Source of the DNA: Bacteroidota bacterium
GTDB lineage: Bacteria > Bacteroidota > Bacteroidia > Flavobacteriales > Flavobacteriaceae
NCBI GenBank assembly: GCA_009937085.1
Contig: JAACDD010000118.1
Location: forward strand, 1 to 10,150
Direction: 5' to 3'
Length of the DNA: 10,150 bases
Positions 1 to 6,416 of the stretch are shown here, piece by piece. The stretch's first letter is position 1, and each line of letters starts with the position of its first letter. The notes beneath the pieces are model-generated. The model was not told the origin of the DNA, did not search any database, and worked only from the letters and a program-made list of their open reading frames with translations. A program made the position numbers and the translations under genes.

Positions 1-849
1 AGCTACTTCTTCTGTAGCTTCAACCACTTCCTCAGCAGCTTCTTCAATAACTTCCTTTGCAGTTGGCTCAGTTGCGACTGCTTCTTCAACAACTTCAGTT
101 GCTTTCGTTTCAGCAACTACTTCCCCTTCGGTAGCAGCAGCATCTGCTTCAGCTTTATCTTGCTTGCGCTCATGCAACCCTTCTGCAACGGCATCGGTTA
201 CTAGCGTCATAATTTTTTCAATAGACTTCGATGCATCGTCATTGGCAGGAATTACATAATCCACTTCACGCGGATCAGCATTGGTATCCACCATGGCAAA
301 AATGGGGATATTCAATTTTTGTGCTTCTTTAACGGCAATGTGCTCACGACGAATATCTACGATGAAAAGCGCACCTGGAAGGCGTGTCATGTCTGAAATA
401 GAACCTAAGTTCTTTTCAAGCTTTGCACGTAAACGATCTACTTGTAATTTTTCCTTTTTAGATAAGGTATTGAATGTACCATCGGCTTTCATTTTATCAA
501 TGGCTGCCATTTTTTTCACCGCCTTACGGATGGTAACAAAGTTGGTAAGCATACCACCAGGCCAACGCTCAGTAATATAAGGCATGTTTACGTTAGCTAC
601 TTTTTCAGAAACGATATCTTTTGCTTGTTTTTTAGTAGCAACAAACAAAATTTTGCGTCCCGAAGCAGCAATTTTCTTTAGCGCTTCGTTCGCTTCTTCG
701 ATTTTAGCAACCGATTTGTATAGGTTGATGATGTGAATCCCGTTGCGCTCCATATAGATATATGGGGCCATGTTTGGATTCCACTTGCGGGTAAGGTGAC
801 CAAAATGCACTCCGGCATCTAATAGGTCTTTGACTTCTATTTTAGACAT
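1..849 (-). CDS. rpsB: 30S ribosomal protein uS2 (RpsB), 3' end cut by window edge
   Basis: Structural protein of the small ribosomal subunit, cytoplasmic, needed for binding of bS1 and for initiation. The minus-strand frame from the ATG at 847-849 stays open for 283 codons to base 1, so the stop lies outside the window. The translation starts MSKIEVKDLLDAGVHFGH and shows family signatures: HFGHLTRKWNPNM (about residues 15-27), ERWPGGMLTNF, and, before the tail, MTRLPGALFIVDIRREHIAVKEA (split here as MTRLPGALFIVD and IRREHIAVKEA) and IPIFAMVDTNADPREVDYVIP. From about residue 229 it continues as a highly charged tail rich in Ala, Glu and Val (residues 229-283 and beyond), lacking in E. coli S2 but common in Bacteroidota from memory. 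It lies downstream of rplM-rpsI; tsf usually follows, outside this window. No Shine-Dalgarno is seen; an A-rich stretch precedes the ATG. Confidence 0.97.
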   Translation of the reverse strand, partial: MSKIEVKDLLDAGVHFGHLTRKWNPNMAPYIYMERNGIHIINLYKSVAKIEEANEALKKIAASGRKILFVATKKQAKDIVSEKVANVNMPYITERWPGGMLTNFVTIRKAVKKMAAIDKMKADGTFNTLSKKEKLQVDRLRAKLEKNLGSISDMTRLPGALFIVDIRREHIAVKEAQKLNIPIFAMVDTNADPREVDYVIPANDDASKSIEKIMTLVTDAVAEGLHERKQDKAEADAAATEGEVVAETKATEVVEEAVATEPTAKEVIEEAAEEVVEATEEVA

Positions 850-880
850 TTTTGTTGATAGTTTACGTTCCCTGATTAGC

Positions 881-915
881 AATACCTAAGTGGCGATGTC
901 TCGGCCTTATGTATT
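881..915 (-). promoter_or_regulatory. candidate structured leader (stem-loop) of rpsB mRNA
   Basis: On the minus strand, 31 bases before the rpsB ATG, the RNA can fold as a 35-nt imperfect hairpin: AATAC pairs with GTATT, then an A/G mismatch, TAAG pairs with CTTA, a single bulged A, GG pairs with CC, a bulged C, and CGA pairs with TCG around a GACA tetraloop. The pairing is read directly from the bases. Autoregulatory leaders before rpsB are known in gammaproteobacteria; whether this is an S2-binding element in this lineage is inference. No U-tract follows, so it is not an intrinsic terminator. No convincing promoter was found between rpsI and rpsB (only a one-mismatch -7 box, TTAATTTG, at 937-944 without a -33 partner), so rpsB is probably cotranscribed with rplM-rpsI. 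Confidence 0.4.
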
Positions 916-965
916 TAGATGCTAAACTAATGGCAACAAATTAATGGTATTTAAATGAACTTGAT

Positions 966-981
966 GTTGCGTAAGCGCAAC
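966..981 (-). other. perfect hairpin just after the rpsI stop codon
   Basis: Inverted repeat GTTGCG-N4-CGCAAC, a 6-bp perfect stem with a 4-base loop, beginning 7 bases after the rpsI stop. It is not followed by a T-run on either strand, so it is not a classic intrinsic terminator. It could act as a processing site, a 3'-end stabiliser or part of the rpsI-rpsB intercistronic structure. The structure is seen; the role is unknown. Confidence 0.4.
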
Positions 982-988
982 GGTAAGG

Positions 989-1375
989 TTAACGTTTCGA
1001 GAATTGGAATTTTTTTCGTGCCTTCTTTTGACCGAACTTTTTACGTTCCACCATTCTTGGGTCACGTGTAAGTAGTCCTTCTGGCTTAAGTACCAAACGG
1101 TGCTCTTCGTCAATGGCACAAAGTGCTCTTGATATCGCTAGGCGTACTGCCTCAGCTTGTCCGTTAGGACCTCCACCTACAACAGTTACAGACAGGTTAT
1201 ATTGTCCTGTAGTTTCTGTTAAGGCAAAAGGTTGATTTACTTTATATTGTAGTGTGGCAGGTGCAAAATACACAGCCAATGGTTTTTTGTTTACCGTAAT
1301 TTCACCTTTACCTTCAGTAAGGTAAACACGTGCGATGGCTGTTTTGCGGCGACCAATTTTGTGGATGGTTTCCAT
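989..1375 (-). CDS. rpsI: 30S ribosomal protein uS9 (RpsI)
   Basis: Small-subunit ribosomal protein whose C-terminal tail reaches the P-site tRNA anticodon loop. The 128-residue product opens METIHKIGRRKTAIARVYL, the hallmark uS9 N-terminus, and has GGGPNGQAEAVRLAISRAL (about residues 67-85), LLTRDPRMVERKKFGQKKAR (101-120) and the terminal FQFSKR, whose last Lys-Arg are the tRNA-contacting residues known in the family. Length matches the usual 128-130 residues. The ATG lies a single base after the rplM stop codon (1377-1379), implying translational coupling within one mRNA, the standard rplM-rpsI pairing across bacteria. The stop is TAA at 989-991. Nothing is broken or unusual. Confidence 0.99.
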   Translation of the reverse strand: METIHKIGRRKTAIARVYLTEGKGEITVNKKPLAVYFAPATLQYKVNQPFALTETTGQYNLSVTVVGGGPNGQAEAVRLAISRALCAIDEEHRLVLKPEGLLTRDPRMVERKKFGQKKARKKFQFSKR

Positions 1376-1376
1376 A

Positions 1377-1832
1377 TTAGTTTAACTCGTTGATGTTTAA
1401 TTCGTTAGGTTGCTGTCCGTCGTGGGTATGTTCTGCACCAGCAAATACATATAAGTTACGAAACAATTCAGCACCTAATTTATTTTTAGGAAGCATACCC
1501 TTAATCGCTTTTTCTACAACGCGAGTAGGGTCTTTTTCAAACACTTCAGTGGCAGTCAAACTACGCTGACCACCTGGATAGCCCGTGTGGCGGATGTATG
1601 TTTTTTCTGTCCATTTGTTACCGGTAAGTTTAATTTTATCGGCATTGATTACAATAACGTTGTCGCCACAGTCCACGTGAGGCGTGAAGCTAGGCTTGTA
1701 TTTGCCACGCAACAGCTTGGCTACTTTAGATGAAAAACGACCTAATATTTGGTCGGCGGCATCAACTACAACCCACTGTTTATCAGCGTTTTGCTTGTTG
1801 ATGGATACGGTTTTATAACTTAATGAGTCCAC
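1377..1832 (-). CDS. rplM: 50S ribosomal protein uL13 (RplM)
   Basis: Large-subunit protein, one of the early assembly proteins binding 23S rRNA. The 151-residue product carries the uL13 signatures WVVVDAADQILGRFSSKVAKL (about residues 20-40), LRGKYKPSFTPHVDCGDNVI (41-60), TGNKWTEKTYIRHTGYPGG (70-88) and KGMLPKNKLGAELFRNLYVF (112-131). An N-terminal extension of about 15 residues and a polar Asn/Glu-rich C-terminus make it slightly longer than E. coli L13 (142), as is usual in Bacteroidota. It is the first gene of the rplM-rpsI(-rpsB) unit, with a strong promoter about 57 bases upstream of the ATG at 1830-1832. No Shine-Dalgarno sequence is seen. Confidence 0.99.
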   Translation of the reverse strand: MDSLSYKTVSINKQNADKQWVVVDAADQILGRFSSKVAKLLRGKYKPSFTPHVDCGDNVIVINADKIKLTGNKWTEKTYIRHTGYPGGQRSLTATEVFEKDPTRVVEKAIKGMLPKNKLGAELFRNLYVFAGAEHTHDGQQPNELNINELN

Positions 1833-1860
1833 TGTGTACGTTTTTGCTCGTTATTCCGCT

Positions 1861-1877
1861 ACAGAATTGACCTCTGT
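1861..1877 (-). promoter_or_regulatory. small hairpin in the rplM 5' leader
   Basis: The minus strand reads ACAGA-GGTCAAT-TCTGT, a 5-bp perfect stem with a 7-base loop, inside the roughly 50-nt untranslated leader expected between the promoter and the rplM start. Leaders bound by L13 are known in Firmicutes, and from memory a candidate L13 leader class has been proposed in Bacteroidia. I cannot test whether this sequence belongs to it. The short stem could also be chance. Confidence 0.25.
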
Positions 1878-1888
1878 TTGGCGGGCTG

Positions 1889-1919
1889 CAAATGTACAAA
1901 CTATCCCCAATAATGCAAA
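1889..1919 (-). promoter_or_regulatory. Bacteroidota-type promoter of rplM-rpsI-rpsB
   Basis: Read on the minus strand: TTTG (1916-1919), 19 bases, then TACATTTG (1889-1896). This is a full match to the Bacteroidota housekeeping-sigma consensus TTTG-N19-TAnnTTTG. Transcription would start near 1883, leaving about a 50-nt leader before the rplM ATG. It lies in the polA-rplM gap, and no clear terminator for polA was seen there, so some read-through from polA is possible. Confidence 0.8.
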
Positions 1920-1947
1920 CGCTAATTTTAGATTTGTTTTATTGTAG

Positions 1948-4752
1948 TTAATGCGCTTCCAGCCAGTTATGCCCAACACCAATATCTACCGTTAGCGGTA
2001 CGTGCAATGTATAGGCGTGTTCCATCTCCGTTTTTACAAGCTGTGTTAGGGCATCTAGTTCCGATTTTGGACATTCAAAAACCAACTCATCGTGTACTTG
2101 TAGTAGCATTTGTGCCTTGAATTGTTGTTCTCGCATCTTGTCATATATCCGAAGCATGGCAATTTTGATAATATCGGCAGCACTTCCTTGAATAGGCGCA
2201 TTGATCGCGTTGCGTTCGGCAGCACCACGCACGATGGCATTTCTGGAATTGATGTCTTTTAAATACCTGCGTCTTCCCAAAACGGTGGCAACATAGCCTT
2301 GCTCACGAGCAAAATCAACTTGTGCACTCATATACGCCTTTAGTTTTGGGTAGTTTTCGTAATAGGTGTCAATAAGTGCTTTGGCTTCTGCGCGGGAAAG
2401 TGTAGTTTGGTTACTCAGTCCAAAAGCAGACACACCATATATGATACCAAAATTTACCGTTTTGGCTTGGCTTCGTTGCTCACGGGTTACTTCTGCTAGT
2501 GGTACATTAAATACTTTTGCTGCTGTGGCGGCGTGAATATCTTCGTTATTGTTAAATGCAGCTACCATACTGGGGTCCTCGCTTAGCGAAGCAATAATGC
2601 GCAATTCAATCTGGGAATAATCCGCAGCCATTAGCACGTGATTTTCGTCTTTGGCAACAAATGCTTTGCGGACTTGTTGTCCTCGCGGGGTACGAATAGG
2701 AATATTCTGCAAGTTTGGGTGATTACTACTTAGCCTTCCTGTTGCTGCAACAGCCTGATTGTAAGAAGTATGCACACGATTTGAATGTTCGTTTACGTCT
2801 TGTGGTAATGCCGAAACATAGGTATTATTGAGTTTTTGTACGCTACGCCATTCCAAAATATCAGCAACAATAGGATGATTTTTAGCAAGGGTAGATAGCA
2901 CATCTTCTGCGGTGGAGTATTGACCTGTTTTGGTCTTTTTGGGTTTGTCTACCAGTTTGAGTTTGTCAAATAATATAGGCCCTAACTGCTTGGGCGATGC
3001 TAGATTAAAATTTTCACCTGCTTGATCAAAAATGCGTTCCGCTAATTGTTGTGCTTCTTGTTCTAGCTGTGTTGCCATTTTAGTGAGATAAGGAACGTCT
3101 AACGAAATTCCTGCCAATTCCATAGCTGCCAAAACCCGTACAAGCGGCAACTCTACGTCATGCAGCAAATCGCGTTGTTCGTTTTTCCCCAACTCCTGTT
3201 CAAAGTGTTCTTTGAGTTGCCAGGTGATATCGGCATCTTCTGCGGCATATTCGGTTTGTTGGTCTACTGGCACATGGCGCATCGACCCTTGATTTTTTCC
3301 TTTTTTACCAATCAAATCCGAAATGGGTTTTGGACGGTACCCCAAATAGGTTTCGGCAAGTACGTCCATATTATGACGCATATCGGGATTGATGATATAA
3401 TGCGCCAACATGGTATCAAAAAGTGATCCTTTGACGGCAATGCCGTGTTGGTGCATCACTTTGATATCATATTTAAGATTTTGACCTACTTTTTCAACGG
3501 ATTCGTTTGTAAAAAAAGGAGTCAAGTCGTCTAGGATTTCTTGGCGTTCAACTTTATTTTCGGGAACGGGAACGTAGTAGCCTGTCCCTTTTTTCCAACT
3601 AAAGGCAATGCCTACTAGGGAGGCACTGATGGCGTCTAAACCTGTGGTTTCGGTATCAAAGCAAACGCTTTTTTGGCGCATCATGGTTGCCACCAAAAGG
3701 CTGCGTTCGATTGGCGTTTGTACACATTGATAATGGTGTGAGGTGTTGGCCAGGGATTTAAATTCAGAAGTAGATTCTTCCTGCCCACTTCCTGGCTGAT
3801 GGAACAAATCAAACGCAACAGGAGCCGCTTCGGGCGCAGTTGGTTCAGGTTGTGAAGGCGCTTCGTTGGGCGCAAAAACCTTTATAAAGGTTTCGCTTAG
3901 GCGTCTGAATTCCAATTCTTGAAAAAGTTCTTTCACGGCAGGAATATCGGGCTGGCTAAGTTGGTAACTCGTCGCATCAAATTGCACAGGGACATCTAGT
4001 AAAATACGCGCCAATTTTTTTGAAAGCAGCCCCAATTCTTTATTGGCTTCAATCTTTTCCTTCATTTTACCTTTTAGCTCGTGCGTGTTTTCCAAAAGCG
4101 CCTCCATGCTTCCATATTCTGCTAAGAATTTTTTTGCTGTTTTGTCACCAACGCCTGGAAGTCCAGGAATATTATCTACCGCATCGCCCATCATACCCAA
4201 ATAATCAATGACTTGTTCGGGGTGTTCAACTTCGAATTTTTTTTGAACCTCGGGAATGCCCCAAATTTCAATACCATTACCCATGCGTGCAGGGCGATAC
4301 ATAAAAATGTTATCGGAAACCAATTGAGCAAAATCCTTATCGGGCGTTACCATATACACTTGAAAGGCCTCCTTTTCTGCTTGTTTGGCAAGGGTACCAA
4401 TAATATCATCTGCTTCAAATCCTTCCAACTCAATAACAGGAATATGCAATGCTTTAAGTAAGTTTTGGATGTAGGGAACCGCAATTTTTATGGCTTCGGG
4501 AGTTTCAGAACGATTGGCTTTATAATCGGGGAACATATCGTTGCGCATTTGCGAGCCGCCTTTGTCAAACGCCACGGCAAGATAGTCTGGTCGTTCGCGC
4601 TTTATTACATCAAAAAGCGAATTGGTAAAACCCAAAATGGCACTGGTATCCATGCCTTTGGAATTTATACGTGGGTTTTTGATGAAAGCATAGTAGCCAC
4701 GAAAAATAAGAGCGTATGCGTCTAAAAGAAAAAGGCGATTTTGATTGGCCAT
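1948..4752 (-). CDS. polA: DNA polymerase I, with active 5' nuclease and proofreading domains
   Basis: Family A polymerase for Okazaki fragment processing and excision repair. The 934 residues divide as follows. The 5'-3' nuclease (about 1-290) has D11, the AFDKGG and YKANR motifs, EADD (113-116), TPDKD (136-140) and an H3TH region GDAVDNIPGLPGVGDKTA (189-206). A Pro/Ala/Glu-rich linker covers about 292-345. The 3'-5' exonuclease (about 346-530) keeps all metal ligands: D366 and E368 in DTETTG, D429 in NLKYD and D506 in AAEDAD, so proofreading should work. The polymerase (about 540-934) has motif A DYSQIELR (D711), motif B with R760, K764 and F768 in QAKTVNFGIIYG, and motif C VHDE (H887, D888). 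Length matches E. coli Pol I (928). The ATG at 4750-4752 gives the standard family start. It is divergent from the phosphoesterase gene; stop TAA at 1948-1950. Confidence 0.99.
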   Translation of the reverse strand: MANQNRLFLLDAYALIFRGYYAFIKNPRINSKGMDTSAILGFTNSLFDVIKRERPDYLAVAFDKGGSQMRNDMFPDYKANRSETPEAIKIAVPYIQNLLKALHIPVIELEGFEADDIIGTLAKQAEKEAFQVYMVTPDKDFAQLVSDNIFMYRPARMGNGIEIWGIPEVQKKFEVEHPEQVIDYLGMMGDAVDNIPGLPGVGDKTAKKFLAEYGSMEALLENTHELKGKMKEKIEANKELGLLSKKLARILLDVPVQFDATSYQLSQPDIPAVKELFQELEFRRLSETFIKVFAPNEAPSQPEPTAPEAAPVAFDLFHQPGSGQEESTSEFKSLANTSHHYQCVQTPIERSLLVATMMRQKSVCFDTETTGLDAISASLVGIAFSWKKGTGYYVPVPENKVERQEILDDLTPFFTNESVEKVGQNLKYDIKVMHQHGIAVKGSLFDTMLAHYIINPDMRHNMDVLAETYLGYRPKPISDLIGKKGKNQGSMRHVPVDQQTEYAAEDADITWQLKEHFEQELGKNEQRDLLHDVELPLVRVLAAMELAGISLDVPYLTKMATQLEQEAQQLAERIFDQAGENFNLASPKQLGPILFDKLKLVDKPKKTKTGQYSTAEDVLSTLAKNHPIVADILEWRSVQKLNNTYVSALPQDVNEHSNRVHTSYNQAVAATGRLSSNHPNLQNIPIRTPRGQQVRKAFVAKDENHVLMAADYSQIELRIIASLSEDPSMVAAFNNNEDIHAATAAKVFNVPLAEVTREQRSQAKTVNFGIIYGVSAFGLSNQTTLSRAEAKALIDTYYENYPKLKAYMSAQVDFAREQGYVATVLGRRRYLKDINSRNAIVRGAAERNAINAPIQGSAADIIKIAMLRIYDKMREQQFKAQMLLQVHDELVFECPKSELDALTQLVKTEMEHAYTLHVPLTVDIGVGHNWLEAH

Positions 4753-4777
4753 GGTAAAATTGCTGTGCGGTAGATTT

Positions 4778-4785
4778 CAAAAATA
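4778..4785 (-). promoter_or_regulatory. candidate -7 box for polA
   Basis: Minus-strand TATTTTTG matches TAnnTTTG and lies 25 bases upstream of the polA ATG. No TTTG is found at the expected -33 spacing, so only half of the promoter is supported. Its upstream region overlaps that of the divergent phosphoesterase promoter. Confidence 0.4.
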
Positions 4786-4807
4786 GAATTAAATTTATAA
4801 AGATATG

Positions 4808-4836
4808 TTGCTTTGAAAAGATTCCTTTTACTTTTG
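4808..4836 (+). promoter_or_regulatory. promoter of the metallophosphoesterase gene
   Basis: TTG (4808-4810), 18 bases, then TACTTTTG (4829-4836), a perfect -7 element. The expected start of transcription (about 4-7 bases after the box) falls at 4840-4843, on or beside the ATG at 4842. This suggests a leaderless mRNA and argues that the GTG at 4836, which is the last base of the box plus two, is not the start codon. Confidence 0.6.
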
Positions 4837-4841
4837 TGCGC

Positions 4842-6056
4842 ATGTGGCGCTATATTCTTTTTATTTCTTGCTTCTTTTTAATCTCTTGGTATGCTTTTCA
4901 GGCCATACGAACGCAAACTTCTGTTAAGTGGGTTTTTGTATTGTATTGGGCAATCTGTTTGGCAGTAATCCTAAATTTTATAGTGCAACTTAGATTTTTC
5001 ACCGATCAAGATAACGATGTGGCCCGATTTTACTCTTTCGGATATTTACTAATCCTACTTATTGCACAACTTATTTTAATTGTCTTTTTAGCGGCCGAAG
5101 ACACGTATCGTATTCTACGTGCCATTGTAAACTTTGCTTTTCCTTCCCCTGCCGAAACATGGGTTGGTCGTAGGGCTTTTATCAGTAAAATGGCCCTTGG
5201 ACTAGCAGCTATTCCCTTTGCAGGACTCATGTACGGTATATTTAAGGGCCGTTATAATTATAAAGTTTTGCACCACACCATAACATTTGACAACCTACCC
5301 GATGCTTTTGAGGGGTACACTCTAACTCAAATTTCCGACTTCCATTGTGGGAGTTTTGATCGCTATGACAAAGTGAAATACGGCGTCGATTTAATTAACG
5401 CTCAAGCCTCCGATGCCATCTTTTTTACTGGAGACATGGTAAACAATAAGGCTGTGGAATTAAACAAATGGACTGAATTGTTTTCAACGTTAACAGCAAA
5501 AGACGGAGTGTTTTCTGTACTAGGTAACCACGACTATGGCGATTATGTATCTTGGGATACTCCACAGAAGAAAGAGGAGAATTTGGCGCAACTTATTTCA
5601 CTTCAAAAACAGCTAGGGTTTCAGGTATTACGCAACGAACACGCCACCATTAAACGCGGAGGCGATCAACTTGATATCATTGGTGTTGAGAATTGGGGAA
5701 AAGGCGGATTTAAAAAGGCGGGAGATATAGACAAAGCGCTCGCTAAAACAACGCCTAATGGTTTTAAAATACTACTGAGTCATGACCCTTCTCATTGGGA
5801 GATGATTGTTCGGGACCACCAAACGCATATTCCCTTAACGCTTAGTGGGCATACCCACGGAATGCAGTTTGGTATCGACATTCCGGGTTGGATAAAATGG
5901 AGTCCAGCCAAATGGCGCTATCCCTATTGGTCAGGATTATACAAAGAAAAAGAACAACACCTTTATGTCAATCGTGGATTTGGCTATTTGGCCTATCCTG
6001 GAAGGCTTGGCATGTGGCCCGAAATAACAGTAATTACGTTAAGAAAAGCCACATAA
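4842..6056 (+). CDS. membrane-anchored metallophosphoesterase (calcineurin-like, YkuE-like)
   Basis: Predicted metal-dependent phosphoesterase with its catalytic domain outside the cytoplasmic membrane; the substrate is unknown. Counting from the ATG (404 residues), hydrophobic helices lie near 4-22, 30-50, 65-85 and 117-133. The short loop 23-29 and the loop 86-116 are basic, which by the positive-inside rule puts the N-terminus outside and the catalytic part in the periplasm. The catalytic domain (about 145-400) keeps every metal motif: DFH (D166, H168), GDMV (D198), GNHD (N229, H230), SHDP (H314) and GHTHG (H337, H339). A twin-arginine-like GRRAFISK (109-116) directly precedes the last helix. 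A GTG start two codons earlier is possible in frame but lies in the promoter. Bacterial relatives include YkuE-like enzymes; phospholipid-linked substrates such as UDP-diacylglucosamine (LpxH/LpxG type) cannot be excluded. Confidence 0.9.
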   Translation: MWRYILFISCFFLISWYAFQAIRTQTSVKWVFVLYWAICLAVILNFIVQLRFFTDQDNDVARFYSFGYLLILLIAQLILIVFLAAEDTYRILRAIVNFAFPSPAETWVGRRAFISKMALGLAAIPFAGLMYGIFKGRYNYKVLHHTITFDNLPDAFEGYTLTQISDFHCGSFDRYDKVKYGVDLINAQASDAIFFTGDMVNNKAVELNKWTELFSTLTAKDGVFSVLGNHDYGDYVSWDTPQKKEENLAQLISLQKQLGFQVLRNEHATIKRGGDQLDIIGVENWGKGGFKKAGDIDKALAKTTPNGFKILLSHDPSHWEMIVRDHQTHIPLTLSGHTHGMQFGIDIPGWIKWSPAKWRYPYWSGLYKEKEQHLYVNRGFGYLAYPGRLGMWPEITVITLRKAT

Positions 6057-6058
6057 CT

Positions 6059-6085
6059 CATTATTTGTCTAAATAATGTATTTTT
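6059..6085 (+). terminator. AT-rich hairpin after the phosphoesterase gene, possible weak terminator
   Basis: Two bases after the TAA stop, CATTATTT-GTCT-AAATAATG forms a perfect 8-bp stem (6059-6066 with 6071-6078) and a 4-base loop, followed by TATTTTT. Geometry fits an intrinsic terminator, but only one pair is G-C, so it would be weak. It abuts the -7 box of the next gene and could instead be an operator. On the minus strand it has no T-run at the right place. Confidence 0.5.
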
Positions 6086-6086
6086 G
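6079..6086 (+). promoter_or_regulatory. candidate -7 box for the thioredoxin-like gene
   Basis: TATTTTTG matches TAnnTTTG exactly, 33 bases upstream of the ATG at 6120, predicting a leader of about 27 nt. No TTG occurs at the usual 17-23 base spacing upstream, where the hairpin at 6059-6078 sits. The same T-run could belong to the terminator instead. Confidence 0.4.
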
Positions 6087-6119
6087 CCGTAGACTATATT
6101 ACTACAAAATTAGTATGCT

Positions 6120-6416
6120 ATGTCAAAATTTGGTGACTTAATTGATGCTAATATTCCGATTCTGTTAAGTTTTTACACAGATTGGAATGATCCTTCTACA
6201 CAAATGCACCCTGTGCTACGTGATGTGGCTGCTGCCATGGGCGATACAGGTAAGGTGGTTAAAATAGATGTAGACAAAAATCCAAAGCTAGCCGAAGCCC
6301 TTCGTATAAAGGGATTACCTACGTTGATGATTTACAAATCGGGCGAAATGGTATGGCGTCAAAGTGGCGAACAAGATGCCAATACGCTTATCGGACTTAT
6401 GAAAGACTTTCTTTAG
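6120..6416 (+). CDS. thioredoxin-fold protein lacking the CxxC active site
   Basis: Small 98-residue cytoplasmic protein with no signal peptide. The pattern follows thioredoxin: a strand IPILLSFYTDW (12-22), the active-site helix, then VVKIDVDKNPKLAEALRIKGLPTLMIYKSGE (split as VVKIDVDKNPKLAEA, about 46-60, and LRIKGLPTLMIYKSGE, about 61-76) with the cis-proline P67, and a final helix. Where thioredoxins have WCGPC it reads WNDPS (W22-S26): both cysteines are replaced and there is no cysteine anywhere in the protein, so it cannot do disulfide exchange. It probably acts as a binding or scaffold protein; the partner is unknown. The reading frame is intact and well conserved around the fold, which argues against a decaying gene. 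It follows the phosphoesterase by 63 bases, and its TAG stop overlaps the stop of the convergent DUF2723 gene. Confidence 0.9.
   Translation: MSKFGDLIDANIPILLSFYTDWNDPSTQMHPVLRDVAAAMGDTGKVVKIDVDKNPKLAEALRIKGLPTLMIYKSGEMVWRQSGEQDANTLIGLMKDFL

Noticed and set aside
281..580. 99-codon plus-strand frame
   Set aside because: Lies wholly antisense to rpsB, whose product is unmistakable; no promoter or family signature.
937..944. TTAATTTG as a separate rpsB promoter
   Set aside because: One mismatch in the -7 box and no TTG at the -33 position; insufficient to call.
922..1119. 65-codon minus-strand frame across the rpsI 3' end
   Set aside because: Out-of-frame shadow of rpsI; composition is not protein-like.
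1920..1950. Terminator for polA
   Set aside because: Only a short CTAA/TTAG repeat without a stable stem or T-run on the minus strand.
3160..4725. Several plus-strand frames of 63-88 codons
   Set aside because: All antisense to the well conserved polA coding sequence.
4836..4841. GTG start for the phosphoesterase
   Set aside because: Overlaps the -7 box; the ATG at 4842 fits the promoter and gives a normal N-terminal helix.
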